In this document: positions 46,931 through 58,263 of the stretch, one piece after another
Layout: each line of letters begins with the position of its first letter
Numbering within the stretch: the stretch's first letter is position 1
Assembly: GCA_900074885.1 (NCBI GenBank)
Contig: FJUW01000022.1
Location: 124,001-188,000, forward strand
Direction: 5' to 3'
Origin: Rhynchosporium graminicola
Taxonomy: Eukaryota; Ascomycota; Leotiomycetes; Helotiales; Ploettnerulaceae
Length of the DNA stretch: 64,000 bases
Program-made: the position numbers and the translations under genes
The notes under the pieces: model-generated
The model's input: the letters and a program-made list of their open reading frames with translations, nothing else
The model's database searches: none
Told to the model about the DNA's origin: nothing

Positions 46931-48445
46931 TCAAGGCCACATGCATTCCAACATGAACATCCAATCACCATACCAGCTCTCGAAACGGCCAACCAGCCTA
47001 CTGTATGAATCCTTGGGGCTCCTCCAAGCACGGGAGAAAATGCCATCCGTCATTAGATGTCTTTTTATCGCGATGTTCATCGCGAAACTCGAGAATGAGC
47101 AGCCAGTGAATTTGGTGCTCTTGGACAGAACCAGGTAATCCACGAGGGCTTGCTGGTCCCAGCTGAGATCGGTCAGCTGCTTGAGCTTGTCTCCCTTCAG
47201 CAGGTCGACCTTCGACGTCACGTTCAAACCGACCTGCTTGGCTGCAATTTCGCCAAACTTGTGCCCCTCCGTGGCATTTCCCGAAGCGATATAGGCATGT
47301 TTGAGTTTGTGGACTTCGGCTTCCTTCATGTACCCTTCGCTTTGTGTCTTAAAGTCAGGCCAGAATCCTAGTGCGTCACTTTCGGTGCGTAGGTGGACGC
47401 CTAGATACTTCGGCGGTGACTTCTTAACATCTCCCGCTTGTCCAGCGAATTTCGCCATCTCTGTAATTGTATGTGCCGCTAACTCCTGTATGTCCTTTCG
47501 TATCCTCAGCAGGTCTCCAAAAGTAGCTGCAAATTCAGGGCCATCCCGCATGATCGGCCATTCGAAAAACATAGCCCATCTCATCCGCACAGTCACTGGT
47601 CTGTCGACTGAAGGTTGGTTCTCGTATTTGACAGCCCATTCGTCGAATTTAGTTCGGAATAGATCTAGATGTCTGTTGACACCACGGGCATCGCATCCAT
47701 CCGAATCAAGGTTGAGATCCTTGGGATAAAATTCCTTGGCCTCCTTCTTGTTTTGCGAATTCGGGAAGTGATCCGTGTCATTATAAATCTTCATCTGCGG
47801 ACAGAATTTGCCCATCGAATCCGTGAAATGATTCTCGTCGAAAAAGTAAGTAAAGGGTTGGAAGCCACTTGTGAACAGATTGCCTAGGTCACTATCTGAT
47901 CGGCGCTGGATTCTGGGCATGACAAGGCCAGCAGCCCCTGCTTCTATACCGTATCGTATGCAAGTCAGGATGAAGTTTCGAATGTTGCCTATTCCTCCCG
48001 AATTATTGTCGCAGATGAAGACCAACCCCGGCTGCCATTTTGTCTCATTGCAGGTCCGCGCCAGGGGCCACCCAATATAGGGGCCATCGAAGTCATAATC
48101 GTTCAGACTGAGCTTTCGTGGTGTACTTGGGGGGACCTTATCCAGCGCGATCACTTCCTGTAGAGAAGGATCGTAGGTATATGTGGGCTCGCCGGGCTTT
48201 GCTGCTGAGGTTTTCTGGGGTACGGCGCCGTTCGGTGCAGATGCAGGAGCAGGAGCTTGACCCAAGGTAGATTTACTCCCTGGTGCGGGACGCGGTTGCA
48301 CGAAATCTGCAAACGACGACTTGAAGAAGAAATGGTTGACGAGAATGACATTGACTACCAGCGCTGCTAGCACGGCATATTTGTACCTCCACCACTTAAT
48401 GCGCACGACTCCGTTGATCATCTCGGAAACACTGTCCTGGGCCAT
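46931..48445 (-). CDS. Type II membrane protein with O-fucosyltransferase-like domain
   Basis: Intronless, 504 residues from ATG 48445 (MAQDSVSEMI). One membrane anchor spans about 23-41 (YAVLAALVVNVILVNHFF), followed by a P/A-rich stem, the layout of Golgi glycosyltransferases. The luminal part has GGIGNIRNFILTCIRYGIEA near its start, a loop motif YLGVHLRTESDALGFW and a late LVLSKSTKFTGCSFSSFAMN segment, matching the GDP-fucose O-fucosyltransferase-like fold (PF10250 type) seen in filamentous fungi. Actual sugar donor and acceptor are unknown. In public fungal annotations such proteins are sometimes mislabelled alternative oxidase. Codons upstream of 48445 are open but lack an ATG. Confidence 0.75.
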   Translation of the reverse strand: MAQDSVSEMINGVVRIKWWRYKYAVLAALVVNVILVNHFFFKSSFADFVQPRPAPGSKSTLGQAPAPASAPNGAVPQKTSAAKPGEPTYTYDPSLQEVIALDKVPPSTPRKLSLNDYDFDGPYIGWPLARTCNETKWQPGLVFICDNNSGGIGNIRNFILTCIRYGIEAGAAGLVMPRIQRRSDSDLGNLFTSGFQPFTYFFDENHFTDSMGKFCPQMKIYNDTDHFPNSQNKKEAKEFYPKDLNLDSDGCDARGVNRHLDLFRTKFDEWAVKYENQPSVDRPVTVRMRWAMFFEWPIMRDGPEFAATFGDLLRIRKDIQELAAHTITEMAKFAGQAGDVKKSPPKYLGVHLRTESDALGFWPDFKTQSEGYMKEAEVHKLKHAYIASGNATEGHKFGEIAAKQVGLNVTSKVDLLKGDKLKQLTDLSWDQQALVDYLVLSKSTKFTGCSFSSFAMNIAIKRHLMTDGIFSRAWRSPKDSYSRLVGRFESWYGDWMFMLECMWP

Positions 48446-49548
48446 CGTGCCAGAGGACAGCACACGTTCGGGATAGAGGGAAACGAGACCTTTAAATGAG
48501 TCGAGCTGCAAGCAATTAAGGGAGCGTTCACTTTGCAGCAAAAGGAATGTTGGTTAACAGATGGACGTGACGGAAGTGCATTCCAGCGCCCCAAGGAAAT
48601 ATATGGCGCGGACGTGGGTACCGAGCGTTTGAGCTGCAGCGGTGGTCCATGTCCATGGACTCCAAGGACTCAGCCAATGTTAGATAGCCGACAGAGTCGG
48701 TGTTATTCGTTAAAGTTAATACTATCAAAGATTGGGTACCTTAAAAAGGGGTGATTTATCATGGAAATAGGGGCGAAGCGGAATGCACTCGTAATGCGGA
48801 ACTACAGTAAGATTATAATTATTGACAGCTCGTGTACGGTGAAACCTGATGTGTCGTTTCTCGAAGGATTTGATCATCTGAGAAGCTCACTTACTCCATG
48901 GAAGATAATAAGCAGTGTAGTTACGGTACCGTATCTTTAACTTGGTAGAACGCCACAAGTGCGGAAGGTTTCAGACCTCACATCCACCTTGAAACGTTCC
49001 GTTCTGTTCTGTTCTGCGTGCCCGTCATCGTACCTTACCTTCCGGTTATTATATCAGACGAATCCGAAAAATTACCTGAACGCTTACCTGCAGACTACTT
49101 TTGATCGGTCCGCACTCTTAGCTAGTTGATTGTACACGATCAGATGGAAATAAGGTATGATTCTATGATCTCATCTAATGTTCTGCTCGTTACCGGACGA
49201 TTTATGTTACCATGTCCGGTTATCCGTATCCCAAAATGCGTGTTTGCAAGTGAAGTCGGTGGAAAGACAAGACATATATGCAGTGACAATCTGACTGAAG
49301 TATCCCTTGCGTATCTTTATATTGATTTCTGTTCGAAATATAAGAACTCGCTTATTCAGATGTATCACATGAAAAGGACAAAAATTCATGTTGATATTTC
49401 GCTTGCTTGATCGCTCCAAACCCGTAGAAGCTCCGATGGCCCGACCTCGAACACCCAACTCCAGAGACAAGTACATATATAATGACAATGAGTTGAAGTA
49501 AACCACCCAAGACGCCCGCCCCAACCAGGTTTTCACTAGCAATAAAAC
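48446..49548. other. Intergenic region
   Basis: About 1.1 kb with no coding signal. A (GTTCT)3 repeat sits at 49001-49015. Confidence 0.55.
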
Positions 49549-50487
49549 TCAATTCAATCCAAAAGCCTTCTTATGCGCCATAGCGACCCTCCTCCCCCTC
49601 TCCACAAGCGAAAGAATCGACGTGATCGCCAAAACTTCGAATTCCCCCCCAAGTCCAACCGTACTATCACCCCTCAAGAACCTGAACATACCCTGCACCC
49701 GACTCGCATTTTTCGCTTTGGACGACTGTCGCAAGCCCGCATACACAGCAACCACATCACCCGTACTCACTCGAATCAGCTTCATTCCCCCGCTATCTCG
49801 ATCAATCGACCTCTTAATTGGTCCAGACGTATGTCTCCATTCAAATTTCTCACGGACATCGCTCCAAGGGAGCGTGTGACAGAACTCGTATTTCTCGACA
49901 CTCAAGAGACCTCCTGTCGGGGCTAGCGACTCAAACGTGAATCTGGGACGGGTGTGTTGTTTGAGAGTTTCTTGCGTTGAACGGGGGACAGAAAAGTTCG
50001 GTGTTGAAAAATGGGCCGATTCTGCTCGCGGTGGTGTTGGGCAAAGAGTCATGTCTGTTATTTGAGTGACCGAGTGGAATTTGGCGAATGACATAACACT
50101 CGAAGCTTTAGTGGGACCTGAATGGATGAGTAGGTCTGGTCGGCCGGCACTGGTTATTAAATAGGGATCTTTTTGAACGGTGATGTAGAATAGGTGTGGT
50201 GGTGCTGGAAGTGGCTTGATATCGTTCGCTGACGGCGCAGGAGAGGATGGACTAAGAAGGATGCCGCCTTTGGAGCGGAAGAAAGTGATATCCTTCGGAA
50301 ACTTTGGATATGTAGCATAAGTTGGCGAATGTAGCGGATAACGAACGAATTCATAAGCTGACTCCTGTCCATCAGAAGAGCAGGATGATATCGAGCTTGA
50401 AGGACTGTGCCGGTATCCACGTGCTTCCACTGGCTGGTCGAAGCCCAGTACGTCCATCCATTTACTCCGTGAGTTTGATCGATGCAT
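49549..50487 (-). CDS. Conserved-looking protein of unknown function
   Basis: Intronless, 312 residues from ATG 50487 (MHRSNSRSKW); upstream in-frame codons have no ATG. The N-terminal 75 residues are rich in Ser and Pro. The middle contains beta-strand-like segments (HLFYITVQKDPYLITSAG, PDLLIHSGPTKASSVMSFAK). The C-terminal part (EKFEWRHTSGP, GGMKLIRVSTGDVVAVYAG, LGGEFEVLAITSILSLVERG) resembles the strand-and-central-helix layout of tubby-C-like/LOR folds, but this is only a visual impression. No signal peptide or membrane helix is visible. The length and codon composition argue for a real gene. Confidence 0.7.
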   Translation of the reverse strand: MHRSNSRSKWMDVLGFDQPVEARGYRHSPSSSISSCSSDGQESAYEFVRYPLHSPTYATYPKFPKDITFFRSKGGILLSPSSPAPSANDIKPLPAPPHLFYITVQKDPYLITSAGRPDLLIHSGPTKASSVMSFAKFHSVTQITDMTLCPTPPRAESAHFSTPNFSVPRSTQETLKQHTRPRFTFESLAPTGGLLSVEKYEFCHTLPWSDVREKFEWRHTSGPIKRSIDRDSGGMKLIRVSTGDVVAVYAGLRQSSKAKNASRVQGMFRFLRGDSTVGLGGEFEVLAITSILSLVERGRRVAMAHKKAFGLN

Positions 50488-51707
50488 TGGTATAGCACAA
50501 GCAAGATTGAGCACTTTTGCAAGGCTGAGATGGGAAACTTCGTAAGTCTTTATACCGTGAATTTACCAGCGTTTCTCATACGACAAGGTTGATGTTTAGA
50601 TATATTGAATTCCAACGTTCCATATATAATATGCTAGCCTTAGCGTGTTGAGTAAAAAGGCTAAATGCGACGTCCGCATCTTCTGCTCGGACTGACACGT
50701 TCAGGCTGCATGCCATTTTTCAAAGGGTGGTCATTCATTGGACGTGATACAAACAAGCGACATGTAACATGTTTTCTCAGGAAGGTGATGATGGATGACA
50801 AACCGTCAATGTAGGGAGAGGGTGTGATGGATTCGCACTAAGTATGTCGATAGGCGTCGCATAATCCGGGAATGCAGGGTTATACTGTTCAGGTTCGCTT
50901 TGACTTTTCTCGAGTAGAGTGACTGCTCGATTTGAAACTGGACAATAGTTTGAGGAGATGCAGAGAAGGAAGAGAAACATATTTCGAAAGGGATCCAGGG
51001 TTGAAGCCACTGAGAAAACACATGGTGTCGATTGCATCTTGTTCTCACAAGCTTCCAGAGCTTTCTGAGACGTCGGGCACCAATTCCTGCGTTGGAACCT
51101 TGAACGGCACATAAGCAGAATTGACGACAGTTCAACTCCGAAGGATGGTACGAGTGTGAACCATCTGGGATAGACAAATCCGGTGAATATCTGTTATCAC
51201 ATTTCAAAGTATGTAAGTGCCAATTCCCCTTGAGCTTTGACCGCCAAAGTCCTCACTCACTCCCAGCTCTATTGGGCTCCTTCCCCGGACTTTCGAGTTC
51301 TTTGCGGGGTCCTGGGGTAAAGTATCCATAGGTACAAGCCCACAACCGATGAATCTGCCAACAATAGACACTACCCTTCAGGAGATACCTATCCAGCAAT
51401 ATGAAGAAAGTCTTTCGATTGTGAGGATGAAGCCGAGAGTTGACTTCGGATCAAATCGAGGGAGGACTGGGTGCCCACTACTTAATGGCGGTATCGGATA
51501 TGTCAAAGATGGGGTCACTAGGTTGCATATGCGTTATGGATTATCGAGATTGTCCTGATCTCGAAACGATAAACAAGATGGACTTCATCAACCATAGCAA
51601 GTCCTTGGTGACCAACACTTAGTCTGCATTTCATATCCTGTTTCTGCCGGGAGCAACAGAAGAGGGATATAACAACTGCTGCGTGACCACGAAACCTCTC
51701 ATTAACA
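50488..51707. other. Intergenic region
   Basis: About 1.2 kb. Overlapping ORFs of 60-133 codons at 50777-51207 on both strands match no family. No repeats or RNA genes seen. Confidence 0.45.
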
Positions 51708-52336
51708 ATGATGTACGAGAACAACTTGCTAAATCTGGCAGCTGCTGGTAAAGTTTGCAGTGTGAGGCGCATATTCGAATCTCATTTGCACTTGAAGGCT
51801 GACGATGAGATACCAGGCTATGGGTATAAGACTTATCGCTGGGGGAGAAATCGTACAAATTACTAAAGGAGCCGGATACGACTCATTGTTTATTGATACC
51901 GAGCACACCTACAATTCGTGATGTCGGACAGCTATGTATCACCGCGCTCATGGCGAGCGTGACACCTTTCGTGCGTGCTCCTCATCAGTGTGGCGACGGA
52001 CAGATCCAAAAAGTCCTCCATGCTGGAGCCATGGGGATAATAATCCCCCATATACACCCCCCAGGTGACCCCAGGTGATCTGATCTAGCATCAGAAATTG
52101 GAACATTGGGCAATTGGGACCAAGACTTCATTGAGGCTCTCCGCAAGGTTGGCGAGGCAGTAAAGAAGCATGGAAAGATCTTTGGTATTGCTGGACTATA
52201 TACACGAACTGACATTCTTGACAAGGTGGTAGACGATTTCGGTGCAAGGTGGATCATTGGTGCAAATGGCACTGGTCTGCTGTTCGGTGCTGCTAAAGCA
52301 AATCATGCGCTGATCCGATCAATACAAAAAGCTTAA
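51708..52336 (+). pseudogene. HpcH/HpaI-family aldolase pseudogene
   Basis: The start reads MMYENNLLNLAAAGKVCS at 51708-51761, then a normal intron 51762-51816 (GTGAGG ... CCAG) and AMGIRLIAGGEIVQITKGAG plus YDSLFIDTEH, the typical beginning of fungal HpcH/HpaI aldolases. The frame then breaks near 51905 (the following TIRDVGQLCITALMASVTPF, then VRAPHQCGDG and AGAMGIIIPH, lie in another frame). After PHIH at about 52055 some 75 residues of the usual barrel are missing, and the sequence resumes at SDLASEIGTLGNWDQDFIEA, running to the TAA at 52336. The junction lies in a CCAGGTGACC/CCAGGTGATC repeat. Frameshift plus internal deletion make a working enzyme very unlikely. Confidence 0.85.
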
Positions 52337-52412
52337 CGAATGTTACCACTTCCCATCTCCGTCTTTTCTACTACCTAGAAAATATCTTTCAATCATCACG
52401 TCATTCACTAAA

Positions 52413-52637
52413 TCATTGTTTATCTCGGCGCTCTGGCTTCGAACTTCTATAATATGTAGCAGCCGCTTCCCCCTCGGGATTTTTACCCCACTGGTAGGAT
52501 TCTGGTCTGATCTTCAAGAGCTGAACAATGCTTGTTTGAAACTTTTCGTGCTTTTCTTCCTCTGGCCCGCACTGTGAGCCTCGCGAGACGCCACCACAAG
52601 CAGTCATTGGGTAGATGAGTACCAACATGGAGCTCAT
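52413..52637 (-). CDS. Small hypothetical protein
   Basis: An ORF of 74 codons begins MSSMLVLIYPMTACGGVSRG at an ATG, continues with charged sequence (CGPEEEKHEKFQTSIVQLL) and ends KPERRDKQ. No family is recognised. A GTATGA donor-like sequence lies just before the ATG, so it may instead be the last exon of a longer or decayed gene. It lies within the local zone of broken genes. Confidence 0.3.
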   Translation of the reverse strand: MSSMLVLIYPMTACGGVSRGSQCGPEEEKHEKFQTSIVQLLKIRPESYQWGKNPEGEAAATYYRSSKPERRDKQ

Positions 52638-53191
52638 ACCATGTTGAGACAGCGACCTTGCGGCGACCTAGATCAAGTTGATCTGAGACAAATTACATTT
52701 GACAACAGTCGAACGTGCAAGAGGACGAAATAGGGCAATATTTCACAAGGATTCTGTTCAACGTTTTCTGTTTGGCAGAAGATCATAGGAATCCCTTCGA
52801 TGTTCGTTTGAGCATGTGTTTTTCCTGTTGTTGAGTTGTGGAGTTCTCTGGCTCGACAGTATGGCTAAGTATGATGACTATGCGCGTGTTTTGGTTTCAA
52901 TACTCCAGCTGCAGGCGGGTTAATGAACCGTCTTTCAGCCCCGAACATGCACATCCTATAAACGCCGTCAGGTGGCAGGTATAATAGAACGATTAAAGGA
53001 GTCCTATGGGGCCACAAACATAAATCTAGTCTCGTAAGGCTGATTTCTTATTTGATGTGCCGCTATGTCTGTAGAACGAGGTGCTCCGTAAGATACGACT
53101 CCCCCTCCCTCAGATTTCTCACCGTTGGACGTCATTTGAAAACACGTACAAAGTGAAAGAGACCAATTAACGAGTCTCTATTATTCATAAA
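52638..53191. other. Intergenic region
   Basis: About 550 bases with no coding, repeat or RNA signal. Confidence 0.5.
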
Positions 53192-56100
53192 ATGCCTTTT
53201 GACTTCGATACCTATCAGTCAAAATGCGAGAATCTTACTCCTGAACAGCTTCACAGGGAGTGGGAGAACTATACGCGCCAGATCAGGGGGCGCTATATCT
53301 ACAGCTACGGCAATGCTATTCTCTCCTTTGACAGCTGGAATTTCTCTTATTGGGCTCGGACTATCAACTCCGCGTATACACAATGCCCGAAAGAAGCGAG
53401 CTATAATTGAAGCAAAACTCCAAACTCATGGACAAACTCCAAGCACAAGGAAGCGAGATGTTATCGCTCCAATGGCAATTTTTGGTACAATCAGTGGATT
53501 GACATTGGGCCTTGCTGGTCCAGGTGCCGATTTGATAGCGGGCGAAGCTGCGGGAAAAGGAGCACAATATACAGCTGCACAGCGGGCGTTCCCCGACAGA
53601 TTTTACCTGCTTGGAATGATTGTGGAGTTTTTAAAGCAGCTCCAATCATTTCATATGTCCGAGTAGACTGGTCATTTAAGATTCCAAAGTGACGAGAGAG
53701 GTTGCTGACTCGGATGCTTTTAGCATTGCATTGGATGCTACCGGTGCGATTTTCGAAGACAAACACGATGGACACTCCAAGAAGAACGCAGATCAAAGAA
53801 TGACGGTACAGTATCAAGACTCCCAGAAGCAATTCATCCAGGAAAAAGCCGCACAAGGCATCTACATACAGCCAAAGCCTCTTGGTTACCAACCAGGACA
53901 ACAATACCAACTACAACAGCCAGTGACCCAAACATATCAGCCATTGCCACCTTCACAAGACCAAAAGCACGAATACGTAACTGTGTCAGAATCTCAGAAC
54001 TGCACTGTTCCGTACCAGCCGGCGTCTCAACAGCAGAATTTCGCTCCCGATGGCCGATGGACATCCGCCGCCATCAAGTGCATGCCAGCCATTACTTCCA
54101 TATTCTTTTATACAAGGCTCACGCCTGCTAGCCGTTGCTCCAGATGTACTCACACAAGATCCATTACAAAGACAGTCTTTATATCAGCCAGGGACACAAG
54201 CATACCATCCCCCATGCTCTACTCCATTGCCAATTTACTCTCAGTCGCCCGATCCTTCAGTCCAACAATATCCAAACAAGTATTGCCAGCTACTTCCTTC
54301 TATGGCAGATAGTAAGCTTAACACAATCCAGTTAGCCCTCGAACCTTCTGTCGTAGTCTGCAAATCGTCCATTGTTGATTTCCCCATGTAAGTTGGAAGT
54401 GATATGACATAGAAGTTTCGTACTCATTTACACTGACGCGATAACAGCGACGTGTTTGAACTTCCTGCTGAGCTAGTTACTGCGGCAGTCCCAGATGAAG
54501 ATTCGATTCCTGCTACACCCAGCATGGAAGATGAGCTTTTGATTCTGAAGGCACGGATCTTGCAAATGGAGATTGAGAGAGGGGGGGGTGCCGTTGACAT
54601 AGTCCCTGCCAAAAATGAGCTCGAGGTCTCTCATCAAGACTCAGCATCTCTACAATCTGCCCTCACTGTCGATGTGGAGGAGCCAGCAGAGCATCAAGAC
54701 ACACAGAATAAACAGAACGAACAGAAATTGGCAGCTGAGCTTGTGACCAAGGAACAGACTCGGAAATCACCGTCGAGCGTTTCTTTTATCGTAGACGAGC
54801 ATTTTGAGTATCAGACGACGCAAGTCAAGATCAGTATTCCGATCGAAGTAGACCAAGACTTTCAACGATTTTCAAGTCAACGATGAAGCGTACCTGTAAA
54901 TGTTGGACCACTTCGCCCAACAAACATCTCCCTTGCCTGCCACGGATTTGAATCACCATCTGCCAATCCCTCGCCATGCATCTCTCACGCCAAGTTACCA
55001 ACATAGAGTCTCAGTATCTAGACAGCGGCCTCCACCTCTTCCGTTTCGGCCAAAAAGCCAGATCTTTCACAGCCCTCCGGTCCTACAACAGCAACAGCAA
55101 CAATATTCCGCTCCTATTGCATCTTATATAGAGGCCCCACAACCTCTGCCAAAACCCTCATATCAGAACCCATATGTTCCGCAACCGAGTGGCGCCTCTG
55201 CCGGATATAATCCGCAAACGTACTCGCCAGCATCTCCTCCGACTCAACAGGAAACACAAGTACCCACTCCAAGACCACAGAGTGCTTACCAGCCTCTGTC
55301 GTTCCCAATATACCTGAACGGTGCTCCGATCCAACAGCAATAGCAACAGCAGCACGCCTATCCACACCGGCCACCTTCCTCGAATGCTCAACAACAAAGC
55401 CCGGCACTTACACCGAGACCGCAAAATAGGTATCAGCCTCAATACGCAACACCAGCTGTACAAAATGCTTTTCCAGAACCTGACCAGCAATAGCCGGCAC
55501 CTAATGCCCGGCTGCAGAGTATGTATCAAGCACAATATGCACCGCCAGCTCAAAGCATCCATCCAGCAACGTCGACAAGCAACAACTGCAAAACCGCAAA
55601 GCATCTATCAACCCCTTCAATTTGGTACCTTACAAGCAAACAAATACTCTCCAAACACTCAATAGCAGAAACGACCGCTATGCGCCCAACTCGTCAAAGT
55701 CTCTCCCATCTACCGCCAAGATAGTGGTTACTACTCTATTCCATCCACAACCTCATCACCCTCACCATCCACGCCCTCTACCTCCAATTACAGCACTCCA
55801 CAAATTACATCTCCGCAATCTACTGGGAGTATGTACCAAGGACGTAGTAAATCAATCAGCACAATGGGCATAGGCTCACCACGGTCGCCCCCATCACAAC
55901 CACAAGCACAGCCACAGCCAATTTCCCTCCTCCGCCTGGACACCACACACAGACACAGCCCACTCCTCCTGTTCAGAGTGATTATTTCGGATCAAAAGTG
56001 GGAGGGTATAATTCTGCCACTGGGAATCAATTACAGCCGCAGCAGTATACTCAGAACCAGAGCCAGAACCCCAATCAGCACCTGCCTCAATACCAGGGCC

Positions 56101-56231
56101 AATGATCAGAATCAGAATCTGTGACGAATTACAAATCTCAAGGATGTGCAAGTCAAGGCTGGCAGTGGGGATCGCCAGCTCCACAACCGAATTATGGCGC
56201 GCCGCCGCCTGTTCCCCAGCCCTGGAGATAG
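53192..56231 (+). pseudogene. Large Q/P-rich conserved fungal protein, pseudogene
   Basis: The gene begins MPFDFDTYQSKCENLTPEQL at 53192 with a helical N-terminal domain (IGLGLSTPRIHNARKKRAII, GTISGLTLGLAGPGADLIAG, FSIALDATGAIFEDKHDGHS) and continues as a long Q/P/Y-rich tail ending PNYGAPPPVPQPWR at 56231. One intact intron remains at 54388-54447. The frame is broken repeatedly: at 53285 in a G-run, near 54040, near 54875 (a small TTTCAACGAT duplication), near 55570 and near 55915. In-frame stops sit at 54897 (TAA), 55341, 55491 and 55663 (TAG within glutamine runs) and 56103 (TGA). The TAG codons look like CAG-to-TAG changes. Function of the intact family is unknown to me. A few shifts could be sequence errors, but not all. 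Confidence 0.8.
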
Positions 56232-57326
56232 TTGGAAAATGTTTGGATGCGCTAGGTTGCAGGCTATAGATCCGGTTCGTTGACAAAACTAAAGCGAAAT
56301 GAAAGCCGAATCTCGTGAAAGCCAATGGGCTTGAATGTCATGAATGATATCAGAATGATGATGAATCCCGGGCGATGGTTACAGGGCAAGAGGTTTCGAT
56401 GAATTCCTAGCTAATGAGATAATCATCTGATCTTCCAGGAAACAACGGCTCGTCATGGGCGTGCAGCCATGGCCATATCCGCTTCTAAAATAATTCTGCG
56501 TAACTCATCAGAGAAAGTCTCCCTTCATCCGGTCTCATATTCCATTCATACCCTCTCACAATCGCTAGGTTGTTTTGTTATAAGCTTTAAGCGAGCCGCT
56601 TGCTCGCTCGATTACCTGAGGTAGCTTATCCCCATCCCTACCTATCAGCCTCCTTAGACAGTCCATCAAATATCTAAAACCCAAGTCTAATAATCAAGGT
56701 AGTATCAGCTCACCTCAAGGATGAACATACCAGCCACGAAATAATTCCAGATCCTAACTCATTTTAACGGTCATAGTAAAGTCCCCAAGAGATTTTCTAA
56801 CATTGACACGTCAGAATAAGCGAGAATTACGGTAATAAAACTGCTATGGGATGTCTTATCTTACTGAGATATAGTATCATCAGCTACCTACATCGAAATC
56901 GGCAGTTGTTTTTCCTATCGTGAGTTTGACAGGTAGGAAAGGGCATAGATGAGCGAGTGTGTCAGGACTTGATCAATCATGTCTCTTAATCGAGTCTCTA
57001 CCATGGATCATAAATTGAATTGGCTCCTTCAAGAAAGAAGCTTACCTATTGTAAACTTAGGTGACACCACTGGAAAGTCCAAATAAGAATCCTTAGTGCG
57101 TGTCAAATGATTTTTGTGCGTGATGAATTTTGAAGGGAGTTTCATGTGGTATATCTTATAGGAAAGCATGATTAGCCACATGGTATCTCTTCATCTCCAA
57201 CGACAGTAACCAAGCTGTATAGGTATGTACACCGCCCAGTGATCTAGCTGTCATTCGCATATTCTGTCAAAAACACCATATGCATTTGATCAGTCAGAAA
57301 CGAGAATCGAGAACTGAATCGTGTTA
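56232..57326. other. Intergenic region
   Basis: About 1.1 kb. A perfect 7-base hairpin (AGCGAGC / GCTCGCT) lies near 56588-56607. No gene is seen. Confidence 0.5.
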
Positions 57327-58263
57327 CTATTTCTTCTCCTCGAAATAGAACTTTCCTAGCCCAGCTTCATCAGGACTCCCTAGAGGTCTTCTCGACTCCC
57401 CACCATCAAGTCTATCCCGCATGATTCTCTCAGCAGCCTGGACACCACCTGCGCCTTCACCAGCCGCTCTACTCCCATCCGCATATCCTCCCTGTTGTGG
57501 CGTCTCACCAGGAGTTGCCGCACCACTGCTCTGAACCTGGCTTGCTAGGCCGCTTCTTCCAACAGGGGGACTAGCAATCAAATCTCTCCGACTATAGATA
57601 GGTCCACTAACCGTACTACCTGCACCCTCTCCAAAGCCAACCAGACTAGCGTTATCGCTCATGCCATCCATGTCCTCATCCATCGCGCTAGCAGAGAAGC
57701 GATCCCGCTCATCTATATCCCTATCCTGGGCATCCATGCTCATCTGATCCTCATCGCCTGCTTCCGTGGGGCCTTTGGTACTACCACTTGCCCAAGTCGT
57801 TGTGCGACCTCCGGCCGATCCAGTCGCGGAGGCAGATCCTACAGTTGACATCTTGGTCGTGTAAACTGGGTTGCCATTTTGGTCGAAGTAGCCTGGGATT
57901 TGACCTACGGCAGGACCAGCTGCTGCTCCACCTAGTTGGCTCTGGTTGGGGCGGGCTGTAGACACACGTTCTAGGCCAGCGAGAAAGGAGATCCGGTCTG
58001 CGCGCTCTCGTTCGGCTTCGTTGCTCGAGTTTGTATGGCGATGACCGTGGCTTGTGTGTGGGAATGCGGAGCCTCGATGGCCGTCTTTGATCGCAGTCGT
58101 TGACAAGGCGGAAAGGGAAGTCGTTGTAGAATTTGGTGTACCGCTGTTTCTGTTAGAACGGCCATCATGGAAAGGATAACCTCAGGGGAGCTTACGGCAT
58201 TTCCGTTGGAGTTTCGGGATTGGAAGGAGGGTCGGGCATGCCTATTAAAGTTGGAGTTGCCAT
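57327..58263 (-). CDS. Conserved ascomycete protein of unknown function, disordered
   Basis: Two exons, 58263-58196 and 58143-57327, 294 residues. The start MATPTLIGMPDPPSNPETPT joins across the intron to PGTPNSTTTSLSALSTTAIK. Conserved-looking blocks are GYFDQNGNPVYTTKMSTVGS, SLVGFGEGAGSTVSGP and the C-terminal GLGKFYFEEKK. The rest is rich in S, G, D and M with many probable phosphorylation sites. I recall this pattern in filamentous ascomycetes but can give no function. No signal peptide or membrane helix is present. Confidence 0.78.

Noticed and set aside
50777..51207. Overlapping ORFs on both strands
   Set aside because: No coherent family pattern in any frame and no splice support.
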